Source: Nymphaea colorata
Lineage: Eukaryota; Streptophyta; Magnoliopsida; Nymphaeales; Nymphaeaceae
Length of the DNA: 64,000 nt
Direction of reading: 5' to 3'
NCBI RefSeq assembly: GCF_008831285.2
Contig: NC_045145.1
Span: forward strand, 12,214,802 to 12,278,801
Positions 47,631 through 58,456 of the stretch are shown piece by piece. The notes below the pieces were generated by a model. The model was not told where the DNA came from, searched no databases, and saw only the letters and a program-made list of their open reading frames with translations. A program made the translations under genes and the position numbers. Within the stretch, counting starts at the first letter, position 1. Every line of letters starts with the position of its first letter.

Positions 47631-48383
47631 CGGTGCCCAAAATCATCGTTGAAGCCAAGGGAAACAGGATATCTCAACAAGTGTTATACGAATGTAGGGT
47701 TCATTACTGATGTGTTTGTGGCACTACTTCACACTACGAGGATTCATGTAAGAATATGGGTAAAAACAGAAACGTCAGGGGCTGAGGAGCAAGTTTGGAG
47801 TAAAGTTCTGGTCATTAAGAAACAAAGAGGTGGGATGCAGAAAAATGACTCTGGGAGAAGGGACACACAAGGAAATAGATTTGCCTCACTTGGGAGTCAG
47901 CTTAAGAATGATGCAGGGAATGGTAATCAGACTGACCCAGGTCTGAGAACTAGGCTGGCTTCTGATATTGGAGATGGGGGCTTAAAGCAGAAAAAGGTAG
48001 AGAGAGAGGGTAGCCAGGTGAGGAAAAACTTTAATAAAGGAGGGACAGCAGGGGGGAGGGACTCTTCGCAGAGCATGCCAGAGGAAGGAAAGACTGAAAA
48101 CGCTGATGAAGGGATTCCCAACCCTTTCCTTTGTCTACAACAGACCGCCACTAACAACCTGGATGATCATGTACGTCCAATCAAATTCATGTTCACAGCT
48201 GGGGCTAAGGATTCTTACTTCGGCAAGGAGAAGGATGATAGTTTGAATATGAAGGAGGGCACTGATCAAGGTTCTGACCTTGTGAGCAGCCACATTGAAG
48301 TAGTTGATGCTAGTCAGAGGGGGACAAGAAAATCAACCAGGTTTGCCAGGAAGGCAAGAAAGGTCGCCCACCAGCCATTGTGA
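47631..48383 (+). pseudogene. LINE ORF1, zinc-knuckle relic and C-terminal tail
   Basis: The ORF1 frame resumes after the gypsy element (PKIIVEAKGNRISQQVLYE). At 47690-47735 a CCHC-like pattern survives as C..C.TTSHYEDSC, with its first part disturbed by a TGA. A long polar, charged tail follows to the stop near 48383 (DDHVRPIKFMFTAGAKDS, RKSTRFARKARKV), as in other plant LINE ORF1 proteins. Confidence 0.65.
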
Positions 48384-48579
48384 TTAGTTTGGAAGATGCA
48401 ATTGTTCACCGATATAATGGGTCCAAGAAGCGGAAAAAGGTGGCTGACAATATGAATCAGGCACTTATAAACCTTCCAAATGTGGAAGATCATGAAGAGA
48501 ATGCTAGTGGCAGGGCTCTCGGAATTGAGGGAGCAAGGGTAAAGGCTATCAACATTTTAAATCATGAAAGTATTTAGCT

Positions 48580-49860
48580 AGAACATTTGAGGCCTTGCGA
48601 AGAGGCCTGCACAGCAAGAATTAAGTCTGATTTTCAATAAGTTTAATCCTTTTGTTGGGTTTGTTCTTGATTCGATGATTACCAATCATAGAATGAAGAT
48701 AATTATGGAAAGATACCACAACTATAGATTTGTGTCTAACGTTGAAGGTACTGATGGTGAGGTGAGAATATTATATGTTTGGAAAGAGGAGGAAATGGAA
48801 GCTAGTTCTCTGGTTGTTGATCATAATTGGGTTGGTGTTTCTTTTCGTAGACTGGCAAATGACAAAGTCTTTGTAGTTTTTGGTGTGTACTTGCCTCCTA
48901 GGTTTGGGGAAAGGCTGCAAAGCCTTTACAAACTAGAGGCCCTTGTTTCTAGAGTCGAAGGACTGGTTATGTTAATTGGTGATTTCAATGCCATGCTTAA
49001 CAGCCGAAATAACTCGGGTTCTGCTCCGTTACCTGCTTCCTGCCTATCTTTCAATCGCTTTGTTTATGCTTGCAGGTTAAAGGAGGTTGAATATAGTAAC
49101 AAGAGGTTTACATGGTCGAACCATAGACAAAGGCAAGACTTAGTGCAGTGTAAGCTGGATTGGTGCATGGTTAACAATGACTGAGAAGGCAGGCTTAAGG
49201 TCCAGACGTCAGCCACATCCGATCAAAGTGTGCTTCTATATCAGTCCAAGGACATAATGATGATACACGGGGTCAGAAGCCGTTTAGATTCTTTAAGCCT
49301 TGATTGATGGACAGGGAAGGTAAGGTAATGAAGCTTGAAGCTTGGAGAGGTGAGGCTCGGGGTGCCCAATGATGCACCTCCTTCTTAAGCTTAATCGCCT
49401 GCGTAAGGCTCTTCTACATTGGAACAGACATTCTTTTGGTAATTTTAGTGACAACATGACCACCCTTCAAAGCCGGCTAGAGGAATGCAGGGAGCATATG
49501 GAACAAGGGGTGGAAGGTGCAATTGATGAGGAACACAGAGTGAGGAAGCAACTATCTCGGGCCCTTCTCATGGAAGAGGTAATGTGGAAACCAAGATCGT
49601 GTACTCATTGGCTTGCGGAGGGGGATAAGAACACCTCCTTTTTCCATGATATGGCTAAGTCTAGGCAAGCTAAACGAAAGATTAGAAGTATAGAGTATGA
49701 TGGCACTGAATATGTACAGAGTAGACAGATTCTTGAAGTGTGCACTGCTTATTTTCGCAGGGTGTTAGATACAGATGAAGCACAAGGAATGTTATTTGAG
49801 GGTGTTGATAGTATACCTACAGGAACCTCACACCACTTCAGCACACACTTGACCCACTTG
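48580..49860 (+). pseudogene. LINE ORF2, endonuclease domain; reverse transcriptase missing
   Basis: An APE/exonuclease-phosphatase fold: N-terminal GLAKRPAQQELSLI (preceded by a TGA where arginine is usual), FVGFVLDSMI, VFGVYLPPR, the active-site LIGDFNAML (about 48975-49001), and FTWSNHR with CKLDWCMVN. After stops at 49181-49368 the linker to RT follows (NRLRKALLHWNRHSFGN, LAEGDKNTSFFHDMAKSR), typical of the stretch just before RT in plant LINEs. The RT core is absent. Confidence 0.8.
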
Positions 49861-49990
49861 TAGGGCTATATAGGAGCCGAGTCAAAATTAAGCTTGTTCA
49901 GCTTGGCTCGAGCTCGTGTTTAGTAATACAAGGTCAGCTTGAACTCAATTCGATAGACCACGCCACACCTCGAGTATGACTCTTTTAAGT
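49861..49990. mobile_element. Left end of a TCGAG-type hAT-like element at the LINE breakpoint
   Basis: Begins TAGGGCTATATAGGAGCCGAGTC and continues with CTTGGCTCGAGCTCG words, like the ends at 326 and 14476. No right terminus is found, and what follows is not LINE sequence. Confidence 0.5.
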
Positions 49991-50044
49991 TCGCTTACCA
50001 ACTCCCCATTTAACCTAATTTCTTTCTTTGGTTTTAAGCTCTAT

Positions 50045-50408
50045 CACCTAAGTGCGGGGTGTGGGTGCGGTTGCCGATGTGGGTGTGGGTGCCAGAGCGG
50101 CACATTATAAAAAATTTAAGTGCAGCGGTGTGGTAAGGGTATTTTATTATTATTATTTTTATTAATTTACTATCTATATAACAGAATAAGCATATATTGT
50201 TATTATAATTAAGTTATCAATGTACATAACATACTTGAATAATTGTATTGCATACTAAAATATCACAAAATATATTATATAAGTCATTAGTAATATGGCA
50301 TTCTAATTGGGCTCGGGTATGAGTTGGAGCTGCGCCCATGTCTGGTGCGCACACGACTCGATGTGACTCAGGTGCGGCAGTAAAATAAAGAGTCCGGGTG
50401 ACTTAGGT
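50045..50408. mobile_element. Possible MITE with GTGCGG-rich ends
   Basis: Short inverted ends CACCTAAGTG and (other strand) ACCTAAGTCA enclose GTGCGGGTG-type GC-rich arms around an AT-rich core (50105-50310). GGTTTTAAG occurs just outside both ends. The superfamily is unclear. Confidence 0.4.
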
Positions 50409-50518
50409 TTTAAGTTTGAAAATTTCAAAAGAACACCTAGCTCATCGTCCTTGACCTCAACCAGGACCAGTAGCGTACCACATTGTGGCTGGTGTGAAAT
50501 CTTAAATATTTATTGCTT

Positions 50519-50520
<2 letters not shown>

Positions 50521-50555
<35 letters not shown>
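50521..50555. repeat. (TA)n microsatellite
   Basis: Pure TA run immediately 5' of the LRR gene fragment. Confidence 0.95.
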
Positions 50556-50557
<2 letters not shown>

Positions 50558-50570
50558 ACCAGATTTGAGT

Positions 50571-51160
50571 TTGTTTAAACAAGTGCCCTCCATTCAATTT
50601 CTTTTGACTCCATCGGAGCTCAGCCAACTCTCAAAGGCGACTAAGCTCGATTTGAGCATCAACAACATATCTATTGAGACTCCAGCATCACCGCGGGAGT
50701 TAAAGGGATTGGACCCATATGGCGGAGTTGGTCTGCCTCGACTTGGCTCGTCGGCACTATCCCGGCTTCCGTAGCTCGCCCGCGCAAGCTGACCTACCTG
50801 TCCCTAAACCACAACGGGCTCACTGGGGCCATACCATCTGGACTCGGTGGGCGTCCCTTGATTCACGACCTCGACCTCTGCTACAACCGGCTCAGCGGGC
50901 AGGTGCTGTTCTGGAAGGAGGTGGTGGAGTGGTTGGGCCCCAAGCTCAAGCTCGCTGGAAACGACGGCCTGTGTCTCGGCTCGGAGATCGTCGGCACCGG
51001 CTTGGTCAGGGTGGACGTCGATGGCTGCATCTCTGACAACGTCGCCCAGTCGTTGGCCCGTGATGGCTCAGCGGTGAGCTCGAGCGGGTCGAGTCTCAGA
51101 TTGGATTCTTGGTACGGCGTGGCTCCGGCCCTGCTGCCTGCTAACCTCCTCACGTTATGA
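50571..51160 (+). pseudogene. LRR protein gene fragment (receptor-like-protein type)
   Basis: GC-rich against its surroundings. LSQLSKATKLDLSINNIS is an LRR followed by a frame break near 50752. Then GTIPASVARPRKLTYLSLNH, NGLTGAIPSGLGG and DLDLCYNRLSGQV form two LRRs, and LAGNDGLCLGSEI resembles the C-terminal cap of plant LRR proteins of the RLP29/PII-2 kind. The frame ends in TGA at 51158-51160 after a hydrophobic tail. N-terminal cap and most repeats are missing and no ATG opens it. It is a truncated, frameshifted relic. Confidence 0.7.
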
Positions 51161-51363
51161 CACTAGTGTCCTTTTCCACTGCTTTTTCTTATTATCTTTT
51201 TGTCTTCCGTAAAGAACATGAACAAAGTGTACATTTTTTGTGTTTTGATTATACAAGATGAGTCTGTTTTCACTTTTCATCTTTAGTTGAGTAATTACAC
51301 ACAAATTGAGATTCTGTGTTCACTTCTTTTGATTATATGTCTATATATATATACGTATATATG

Positions 51364-51415
<52 letters not shown>

Positions 51416-52660
51416 GAAAAATACAGAGAGGGAGAGAGAGATTGCATATTATAGAGGCCAATAGAGAGATCTACCTCGTTCAATGGGTCTGTTCAATTTA
51501 GAGCAGGGATGGTTTCCTGGACTTGTCTAGATAATAAAGGACGTTCTGACCTACGTGGAATCATTACATCGACGAAGGAGTTCTGTATTGATAGACTCCG
51601 TTTTGTACTGTTTGTGACGATTCGGTACACCGATCCGTGTTGAATACGAAAGAGGGTTGTTTGAATTGGTAGGGCGGTTCACCACTGTTTTTTTTGTTGC
51701 TCACGGAACAACCTCTGAGTTGCGCGAAAGGTTTTGTCGGTACGGACGAACAAAGAAAAGGGAATTGTAGTCAAACACGGCACTCTGGCCGTGGAACCAT
51801 ATGTGGAGTGGAACACGCTCTCTGCAAAGAGTGCTACAGAGGACCACCGAACTAATCCGTTCGTCCCTTTGTTTTGCTTATTGTGATCCTGTATCTCGAA
51901 CTGTTTTACTTGATACGAACGATATGCCTTACAACAATGCATGCAATGGCCATCTGACGTGTTGATCAAAATACTCTCTATCACGTGTTCTTGTTTAGAA
52001 AATATAAAAAAAACAAAATTTTATATGTAAATTTTAAAAATTTTAAATAACCAATATAAAAAAATATGTAAAATCGTATTTCAACTGCGGTTCGACCATT
52101 GCCTATATACAATTGCAAAAAGCAAGCAAGATTAATCTTGATACTTCCACTTTCTAATCGCGCTCAAATGTTTGATATTCATCATTTGTGGTGCATCTAA
52201 TTTCTTCGAGTCTATGCATCACTTTGTTTTGTATTAATTTGAGATTATACATCTTGTTGACCAAAAAGCAAGGTACAATTTCTTGAAAATAATTAAATGG
52301 GGAATTAAGCTGGAATTTATGCCTGGTAGAATTTTCTAGTTGCGTGTTCTTTCTTAAGCACATTTCTTGGAATGATTTTGATACATGATCAGTTGCTTCT
52401 AGAAAGGGGGATGTATCAACATGCATATGTTGGTCAACCTAAGTTATGCCTCTAAACTACAAAAAAAACTCAAGAAAATGTGAAGTCATAGAGAAATTAG
52501 TCATTTACATGATTGAGTTAAAAGTTGAGATACATGAATTAAAGGAACTTTTAGGGGTTATTTGGCAGTAGGGACGCTTTATAAGCATCCCATGAATCTA
52601 CCAAAAATGGAGGCAGATTCATGTAACAATAATTCAAGGTTCTATATCCTTCTAAATAAG
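51161..52660. other. Intergenic sequence, no gene seen
   Basis: A (TA)n/(GTATA)n tract lies at 51341-51415, followed by a (GA)n run. 51500-52000 has open stretches on the minus strand without ATG or motif. Nothing further can be supported. Confidence 0.45.
51341..51415. repeat. (TA)n microsatellite with GTATA interruptions
   Basis: Regular ATATGTATATAT blocks of about 22 bp, followed by AGAGAGGGAGAGAGAG. Confidence 0.9.
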
Positions 52661-55080
52661 GGTGAACAATGAGCCAAGCAACTTGAACTCGGTCCGTTGA
52701 AGCTCGGCTCGAACTTGAGTTCGAGCTAGCTTTTCTACTCAATGAGCCAGGCTTTAGTTGATCGTTCATCTTATGTTATCGAGCCAAGTTCGAGTTTGTT
52801 TAGGCTCGTTTATCCAACTCGGCTCGTTAGCACGAGAAACCGATATTTATTGCTTTACTTTTCCTCATTGATTTGTCATTTTTCTTTTTTTTCTCTCTCT
52901 TCACTCTCTTCCTCTTCCATCCTCCAATGCCATATTGCCATCGTCATTCACTCAGTTCGCTGCAGCTAAGGCCTCTGCTCAGTAACGGTTCTTCACTTTC
53001 CATTGACGTGCTTTCTTAGCAACGATCGCCCCTGCTCGCCATCGCCATGGACTGCTTGCTCTTCATTGCTCCCAGTCACCATCGAGGTCGTCTGGTTGCC
53101 GTTCGCCATAGAATAGCAGGGACCTATTCATCTCATCGCCTCTGCAATAGCAGGTGGGCGTCACAATGAAAGTAAAACTAAACATGACACTATGCAGGAA
53201 GCCATTAAAGCAGAAAACAATTGCCCAACTCAACAAAACTAAATAATCAAACTAAATCAAAAAAGGATCCTACTGAATACAAATCAAACCAATGACCTTA
53301 ACCGCTGGACATGTGCAATAGCTAACTAAAGGATCTATTCAACTAATCTGACACTAACGTGATACAAGAGAAACTGAGCATTATGCTTTTCTAAAACCAT
53401 GAAGGATCTGAGGACATAAAACCCAAAACCCATGCAACTTCGATGAATAGAATCTTTCAAAAATGTCAAAGTTCAAAATGGACTACAAAATTGATTGGTC
53501 CTTTTGAAAAGAGATAAGAAGTGATCCATGACAGACTCAACCCTAAGTCTGGGTTATGTGGAAGACACTCGATTTAAGATGGAATAATGGGCCAGGCTTA
53601 ATCACTTATCCAAAATGATATGCATCTCTTGTGACAAAGAAATGAAATTCATCACACTCAACATGAGTTGACTATGTTCGAGGAGTTTCATCAATTACAT
53701 GAATGGACTAATGGTTTGGTAATGGAAGGGCCAACATCTTTCAAGGCCAAAGGGGAATGGGAATGAAATGACAAACATAGTTCAAGACCGAAGGAGACTG
53801 GTTAGTTCCTCCTATGACTAGAGATGTCAAGTTTTAGTTTGAAATAGTTAGAAAATGATCAATTTAACTAATAAGCATGAGTGCTCGTGTTGACCCTAGT
53901 ACCGCACATCTACCAAAGATTTTCACATTCAATTCCTACGAGTTCAGCCTTCATGCCTTTCATCTCTTGGGAAACACCTTTTACTTTTTTTTCCTCTTTT
54001 TTTATTTCCTTCTCTTCCATTCAGCTTTTGCCTTTAATTTTTTTTTTCTAGATTTTTTTTTAGGCTGACCTTCACCTTTGTGGGAATACCTCACCACCCC
54101 AAAGGCTACTACGAAGCTCCACCGCTTTGGTGGTCATGTGTAGCTTTGTCACGTATCAAACCCACTTCATCTTGCAGGCTTTCGATGAGCCAAAGGTTCA
54201 TAAGTCGTTCTCTTCGCGGTATAGGCATAAATCACCTATATGCCTACCCGGTACTCTTGATTACTGACCCAGAGGAATGACTACACAAGCCCCGAGCCAA
54301 TCTCTCAACTCTCATTTTGCTACTTACCATGACCTTATGCTGCCCTTTGCATGATATGTTGACTTGCTTCCTGTTTGAGATATCTATAAAACACCTGAAC
54401 CAAGCTACACCACTTAGAGAACTGTTTTTCATTCGTTGACTACAAATGATAACCCTAGAGTTTAGCTTCTACCCTGGGAAACATGACCAAGCGATGAGGC
54501 AAATCTCAAAACTCTTGAATCTAGGTCAGAGAAAAAAAAATGATTAAGCTAACAACTGAGGAAACTGTTTCACCTGAAACAAACATAGACTTCCAAAATT
54601 TCCTATCCACAGCAACAACATACAATACTAACGTTCTTGATGAGCATGACAACTTAATTGAAATGAAGGACCATACTTTATAAACACAGAAATCCCTGAA
54701 GAGACCTCCAGTCCATGCTAGTTGATGAAATCAGAACTACATGCAACCAATCCACCTGATGCCTACGACTGAAACCTGACCAAATTGTGGCACTAAAAAC
54801 CTCCCAATACATGACCTAAAGCCGAAGTCAAGAGAAGCAGCAAAACAAGGTACTCGATCAGCAATAATGAAGTGGATTGGGGAAAATACCGGCAGATACT
54901 ATGATATAAGTCTTCCCCATACAGTCGATGATTCCGAATTAAGCATCCTTTCCAAATTTGGCATCCTTTTCATCGAACTATTATTCCATGTCGATGGCAC
55001 TGTGTTCAATTTCTCCGATGCAGAATCCATAACCCACAATAAGCAAAACAGAAAAAGGATTCCTGAATGCATGCACAGGT
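52661..55080. other. Intergenic sequence; TCGAG-type element start and unassigned DNA
   Basis: 52661-52830 opens TAAGGGTGAACAATGAGCC and is rich in CTCGGCTCG/GTTCGAG words, a probable left end of the TCGAG hAT-like family. From 52840 to 55080 I recognise no gene; in particular the missing exons of the PEP mutase-family gene are not here. Confidence 0.4.
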
Positions 55081-55321
55081 AACGAAGATTCAGGAGTTCT
55101 CAGCACAAATATCTGTTTGCCACGCAGGTGACCTTCCCAGTCGCACATACAATGAGAAAGGGCAAAAAAGAAACATCATGAGACTATTGTTATAAACTTG
55201 AACAGCGTGAGTTTTCTTTCAGAATAAGCAAATCTTCTCTTTTTCTGGTCGCCTGGTAAGCAATGTGGTGATAGGAATGAGAAAAGATAAACTGACAAGG
55301 GAAGAAAAGCTATTACCTCAC

Positions 55322-55341
55322 TTCTTTGGCCATGCTTGATC
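55322..55341 (-). other. PEP mutase-family 20-bp microexon: DQAWPK
   Basis: Exactly 20 bp, flanked by TATTTCAG and the strong donor GTGAGG. It continues FLE|DQAWPK|K in phase. Reading past the donor would give an immediate TGA, which supports the splice. Confidence 0.75.
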
Positions 55342-55477
55342 CTGAAATAGAGCCAATCGTCAATTAGTTAGTCAAAACTAAGATACCTTTGCATTGTAAA
55401 AGTTGTCAGATATAGATGCAACCATAACAAATTCAAATCAAACAAAACCACAATGTAGAAGTTCATAAAAGAGCACC

Positions 55478-55559
55478 TCAAGAAAGCATCCAGCAGCACC
55501 TGCTGCAATCAAGTCCTGCACGGTCCTTTGCACGTTGAGAGCATTACCTCCACCAGTAT
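55478..55559 (-). other. PEP mutase-family exon: DTGGGNALNVQRTVQDLIAA to CFLE
   Basis: 82 bp, acceptor CAATGAAG, donor GTGCTC. It encodes the metal-site loop and the following helix without a break. Confidence 0.9.
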
Positions 55560-56344
55560 CTTCATTGATAACAAAGGAAGCAAAACAATTACATCTCTTC
55601 CAAAGTTTCTGGAAAATGATTATAAAATGGGCATGCCCACAAACTATCCAGCAGACAATCATGAGTGCCAGACTGCCAGCTTTATTTGATAAATTCGATC
55701 TATAAGAAGCACTATACATTTATCATTGAATGCATTATGAAATAAGTTGATTTGACATAACAACCTAATTTCCTGATCATAAAATTTCCAAAGTTTTGAG
55801 CCATTTCGGAACAGTGAGACTGATGCTCCTAGAAAACCCATTACATGGCAAAATAAGATGATGGAAAACATGTCAATCCTTATATCTGCTGGGCTTCACC
55901 CGATCAAGGGCACAAGACGAATTAAAGGCTGTTTTCCGAAAAGATTATCAAATTTGTAACTGGTGATTCCATATATCGATCAAGAAACCGAACATGCATC
56001 ATTACTCCCAGAGCTTAGGAACGGCAATTTATGCTTAAAAGGGAATTTTCATATGAAAAAAAGAGACTTTTGAAACTTAGCAACTGATCTCAGACAGGTA
56101 AGGATGCATTTTTTAATCAGATATGCATGTGGATCACCTCAAGGATTCAAACTACAACTTATTTTATGCAAGCAAAGTCAGATATAGACAACAGAAAAGG
56201 GTATCCCTCGAAGAACAAAAAGGGAACATAAAACATCCAAAACATAGAATCAAATCCACGACATATTAAATAATTGCCATTGCTTCTGGCAGAACCAGAG
56301 AAAGATAGATAGAGAGGGGGGAGACAGAGAGTGTGTGTGCCTAC

Positions 56345-56418
56345 CAGCATCAGCGATAATTGGGATGTTTGGGGCAGAGGCGCAGATGAACCATGCTTTC
56401 TCCGCCATCTCTGGTTGC
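56345..56418 (-). other. PEP mutase-family exon: QPEMAEKAWFICASAPNIPI to ADA
   Basis: 74 bp between CTCTTTCAG and GTAGGC. The phases fit the neighbouring exons exactly (AC|G before, G|AT after), giving ADAD across the junction. Confidence 0.9.
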
Positions 56419-56539
56419 CTGAAAGAGGACAACAACACCATGTATACTCGCGAAACAAAAATAAAAAAGTAGAAGGACCATCTCGGATAAAGCCGACACA
56501 CAGCAAAACCAGGAAGAAGAAGGGGAGTGAAAGACTTAC

Positions 56540-56677
56540 GTGAGGAGGCCGAAGTCGGGCTTGCCAAGGAGCGAGGCGGAAAGGGCGTAGCCGGAGATGA
56601 ATCCAGCCGAGAAGCCAGATTTCTGTACAATGGCTGCAGAGAGGGCATCGTACAACCGGGCATAAGGACGATTCCTT
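56540..56677 (-). other. PEP mutase-family exon: GIVLMPGC to GKPDFGLLT
   Basis: Acceptor TCTGCAG and donor GTAAGT are intact. One base is missing between the PGC and DAL codons, which shifts the second part of the exon. Otherwise conservation is high. Confidence 0.85.
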
Positions 56678-56928
56678 CTGCAGACCCTGATTCTCCCTCT
56701 CTTTCCCCTACCAAACCAGTGAAGGGCAAGGCAGATGACTCCCCCTCACCCATCAGATCGACGATGAACAGAGGCTGTCTAGAGTCCTGTACACCGAGAA
56801 AACCAGAGTTTGGCCCCTCCTCCTCTTCTTCTTCATTCCGAAAAGTTTCCCCCCTTCTGTCGCTCTCTCTGCGTAAGGCAGGCAAACATCAAGGAAACGA
56901 GTGAGAGTAAAAATGTCAAAACCCTCAC

Positions 56929-57018
56929 CTTATTAAGGAGCCGATGAGGGAATCCTTCGAGTGGGGACGGTTCGTGGCAGCAGGAAGAAGGCTGTGGCTT
57001 CACGGCGCGTGAGGACAT
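56929..57018 (-). other. Candidate first exon of the PEP mutase-family relic
   Basis: ATG at 57018 opens MSSRAVKPQPSSCC...GFPHRLLNK, followed by a GTGAGG donor. HRLLNK lies at the place of the conserved HRLIEE before GIVLMPGC. Splicing to the acceptor at 56678 leaves the frame one base off, so either the join or the sequence is imperfect. Confidence 0.45.
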
Positions 57019-57179
57019 GAAAGTTTCGTGAGGACGAAGAGGCCTGCTGCTGCGAGAGGCGCGTGAGGGAAGAGGCAGTGATAAGGACGAAGAGGGCTGC
57101 GGCTGCGAGAGCGAGAGGCGAGTGAGGGAAGAGGCAGCGAAACGCGACCGTGCCCTAACGGTCCGAAAAAAAATTCTGG

Positions 57180-57212
57180 AACATTATTCCACCCCTCTGG
57201 GTGGAATAATGT
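57180..57212. repeat. Perfect hairpin upstream of the PEP mutase-family gene
   Basis: ATTATTCCACCC, a CTCT loop and GGGTGGAATAAT (12-bp arms). Just beyond, GTTTGATACGCATGAATT (about 57265) and its inverse ending GCGTATCAAAC (about 57340) form a second inverted pair. Together they look like a small MITE in the promoter region of the minus-strand gene. Confidence 0.6.
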
Positions 57213-57342
57213 TTCCAGAAACATTATTCCGGAATCGACCTCAACGGTCGAAAATATAATTCCGCGTTTGATACGCATGAATTTTTTTTAAAATTTGAAA
57301 TATTATTCCATTGCTACAGTGGAATTCCTGCGTATCAAACAC

Positions 57343-57835
57343 TACCCAGGTGAAGAATCTTACCATAGAAAGTTTTGCCCGAAGAGGGAGATTCATATAA
57401 ACTTCTACATTTAATTCTTACTAAAAAAACAATTATGACGTCAATTTGGTATAAGCCGCAACCTTTAATAGAAATTTACAAGAACCCTAATTAATGTCAT
57501 CTTAGCTGATGGAGAGAAGGCTTCTGAATAGTCTATGACTCATCATATTATTGATTATTACCCAGGCAAGTTCATTCTAAGACTCATAGGATAAAATGAG
57601 AAAGCAGTGAGGCATGTCCCATGCTGAGAAGAAAATGATTCATATGATGTAGTTAGCAAGCTGCCCATAGGTGTACTAGACCTTTTTTTAACTCAATGGT
57701 CTTTTCAGGTGGGCTGTTGACATCTTTACCAGCTTCTTGACTTCCTGTGTAATAGATAATGACCTAAGGGGAATTAAGCTCAGTGGATTTTGTTAGAGAT
57801 GGTTGTTTAGTTCAAGAGTATAAAGACTAGGCATA
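57343..57835. other. Unassigned sequence before the copia relic
   Basis: No gene is recognised. It may be further decayed copia sequence, but I find no motif. Confidence 0.3.
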
Positions 57836-58300
57836 TCAGATTGTACAACATCTATCATCATAATTCTCAACTAAAGCATCTTCTTTGTAAAGAAAGACAT
57901 ATTCATCGTCTTCTTTAGGAACATCATCATAAATTTTTCCCTTACCAAGAAAACTATCATTAAGAAACAGATAATTTGTTATTCTAGGGATAACAACAAC
58001 TATATCTGTTTGATTTAGGTATACCCAAGTAAAACACAAGGATTTTCTAAACATCAAATAAAAATACTCAAACAGTTTGCATTATGTGCTTGTGTTTTAC
58101 TTCTACAGGCCCATTTTGTTGAGTACAACCACGTGTTTCTTGTGAACAATTTCTTCAATTTTAAGGTAATTTTCAAATTAACCTAAGATGAATTGTCCTC
58201 CAAAATAAGTTCTTAGAATTTTCAGATTTTTCTTAAACTGAGTTTTAAAAAGTTTTGTGAAAATATTTGAAGAAACAAAGAAAGTCATTTCATCCGACAA
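57836..58300 (-). pseudogene. Copia-type integrase relic
   Basis: On the minus strand FKTQFKKNLKILRTYFGGQF (around 58220-58270) corresponds to the second-aspartate region of copia integrase, with the usual TDNGGEF changed. About 70 bp on, C TQQNGPVEVKHKHI (around 58085-58125) corresponds to the PQQNGV.ERKHRH motif. Frame changes and stops separate the pieces. Positions 58057-57836 remain open and probably represent the region following integrase. Confidence 0.7.
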
Positions 58301-58356
58301 CTTAGTGAAAGAAGAAAGTACTCACATGTTGTCACCATGACCATGTTTAGTGGCAT

Positions 58357-58456
58357 NNNNNNNNNNNNNNNNNNNNNNNNNNNNNNNNNNNNNNNNNNNN
58401 NNNNNNNNNNNNNNNNNNNNNNNNNNNNNNNNNNNNNNNNNNNNNNNNNNNNNNNN
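58357..58456. other. Assembly gap (100 N)
   Basis: Exactly 100 N, placed between the copia relic and a tandem array. The array may have collapsed here. Confidence 0.95.

Larger units (their letters stand above)
41220..49860 (+). mobile_element. L1-type LINE, interrupted by a Ty3/gypsy element and truncated before RT
   Basis: A plant non-LTR retrotransposon in two parts (about 41220-42190 and 47631-49860). Part one holds a GC-rich leader with a degenerate 100-bp tandem pair (41250-41415) and ORF1 with a DUF4283-type domain. Part two holds the ORF1 zinc-knuckle relic and C-terminal tail, then ORF2 with an APE-type endonuclease. Joining across the insertion after removal of one target-site copy restores the ORF1 frame. 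The reverse transcriptase region is absent: the element stops at 49860, where TAGGGCT of another element begins. Several stops and shifts show it is dead. Confidence 0.85.
55113..57018 (-). pseudogene. PEP mutase/isocitrate lyase family enzyme gene, 3'-truncated
   Basis: Relic of the plant carboxyvinyl-carboxyphosphonate phosphorylmutase-like (chloroplast) family, a TIM-barrel enzyme of about 330 residues. Recognised in order on the minus strand are EGIVLMPGC, then in a shifted frame SGFSAGFISGYALSASLLGK, PEMAEKAWFICASAPNIPII, ADA|DTGGGNALNVQRTVQDLIAA, GAAGCFLE|DQAWPK and a remnant GHLRGKQ. The metal-binding ADADTGGG and the start of the KKCGH catalytic loop are thus covered. A base is missing at the PGC-YDA codons (about 56655), the acceptor before GHLRGKQ is damaged, and everything after GKQ, roughly half the enzyme, is absent. 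A pseudogene is most likely; the single-base loss alone could be an assembly error, the truncation could not. Confidence 0.85.

Noticed and set aside
56527-56904. Plus-strand 125-codon frame
   Set aside because: Antisense of the PEP mutase-family exon and its leader.
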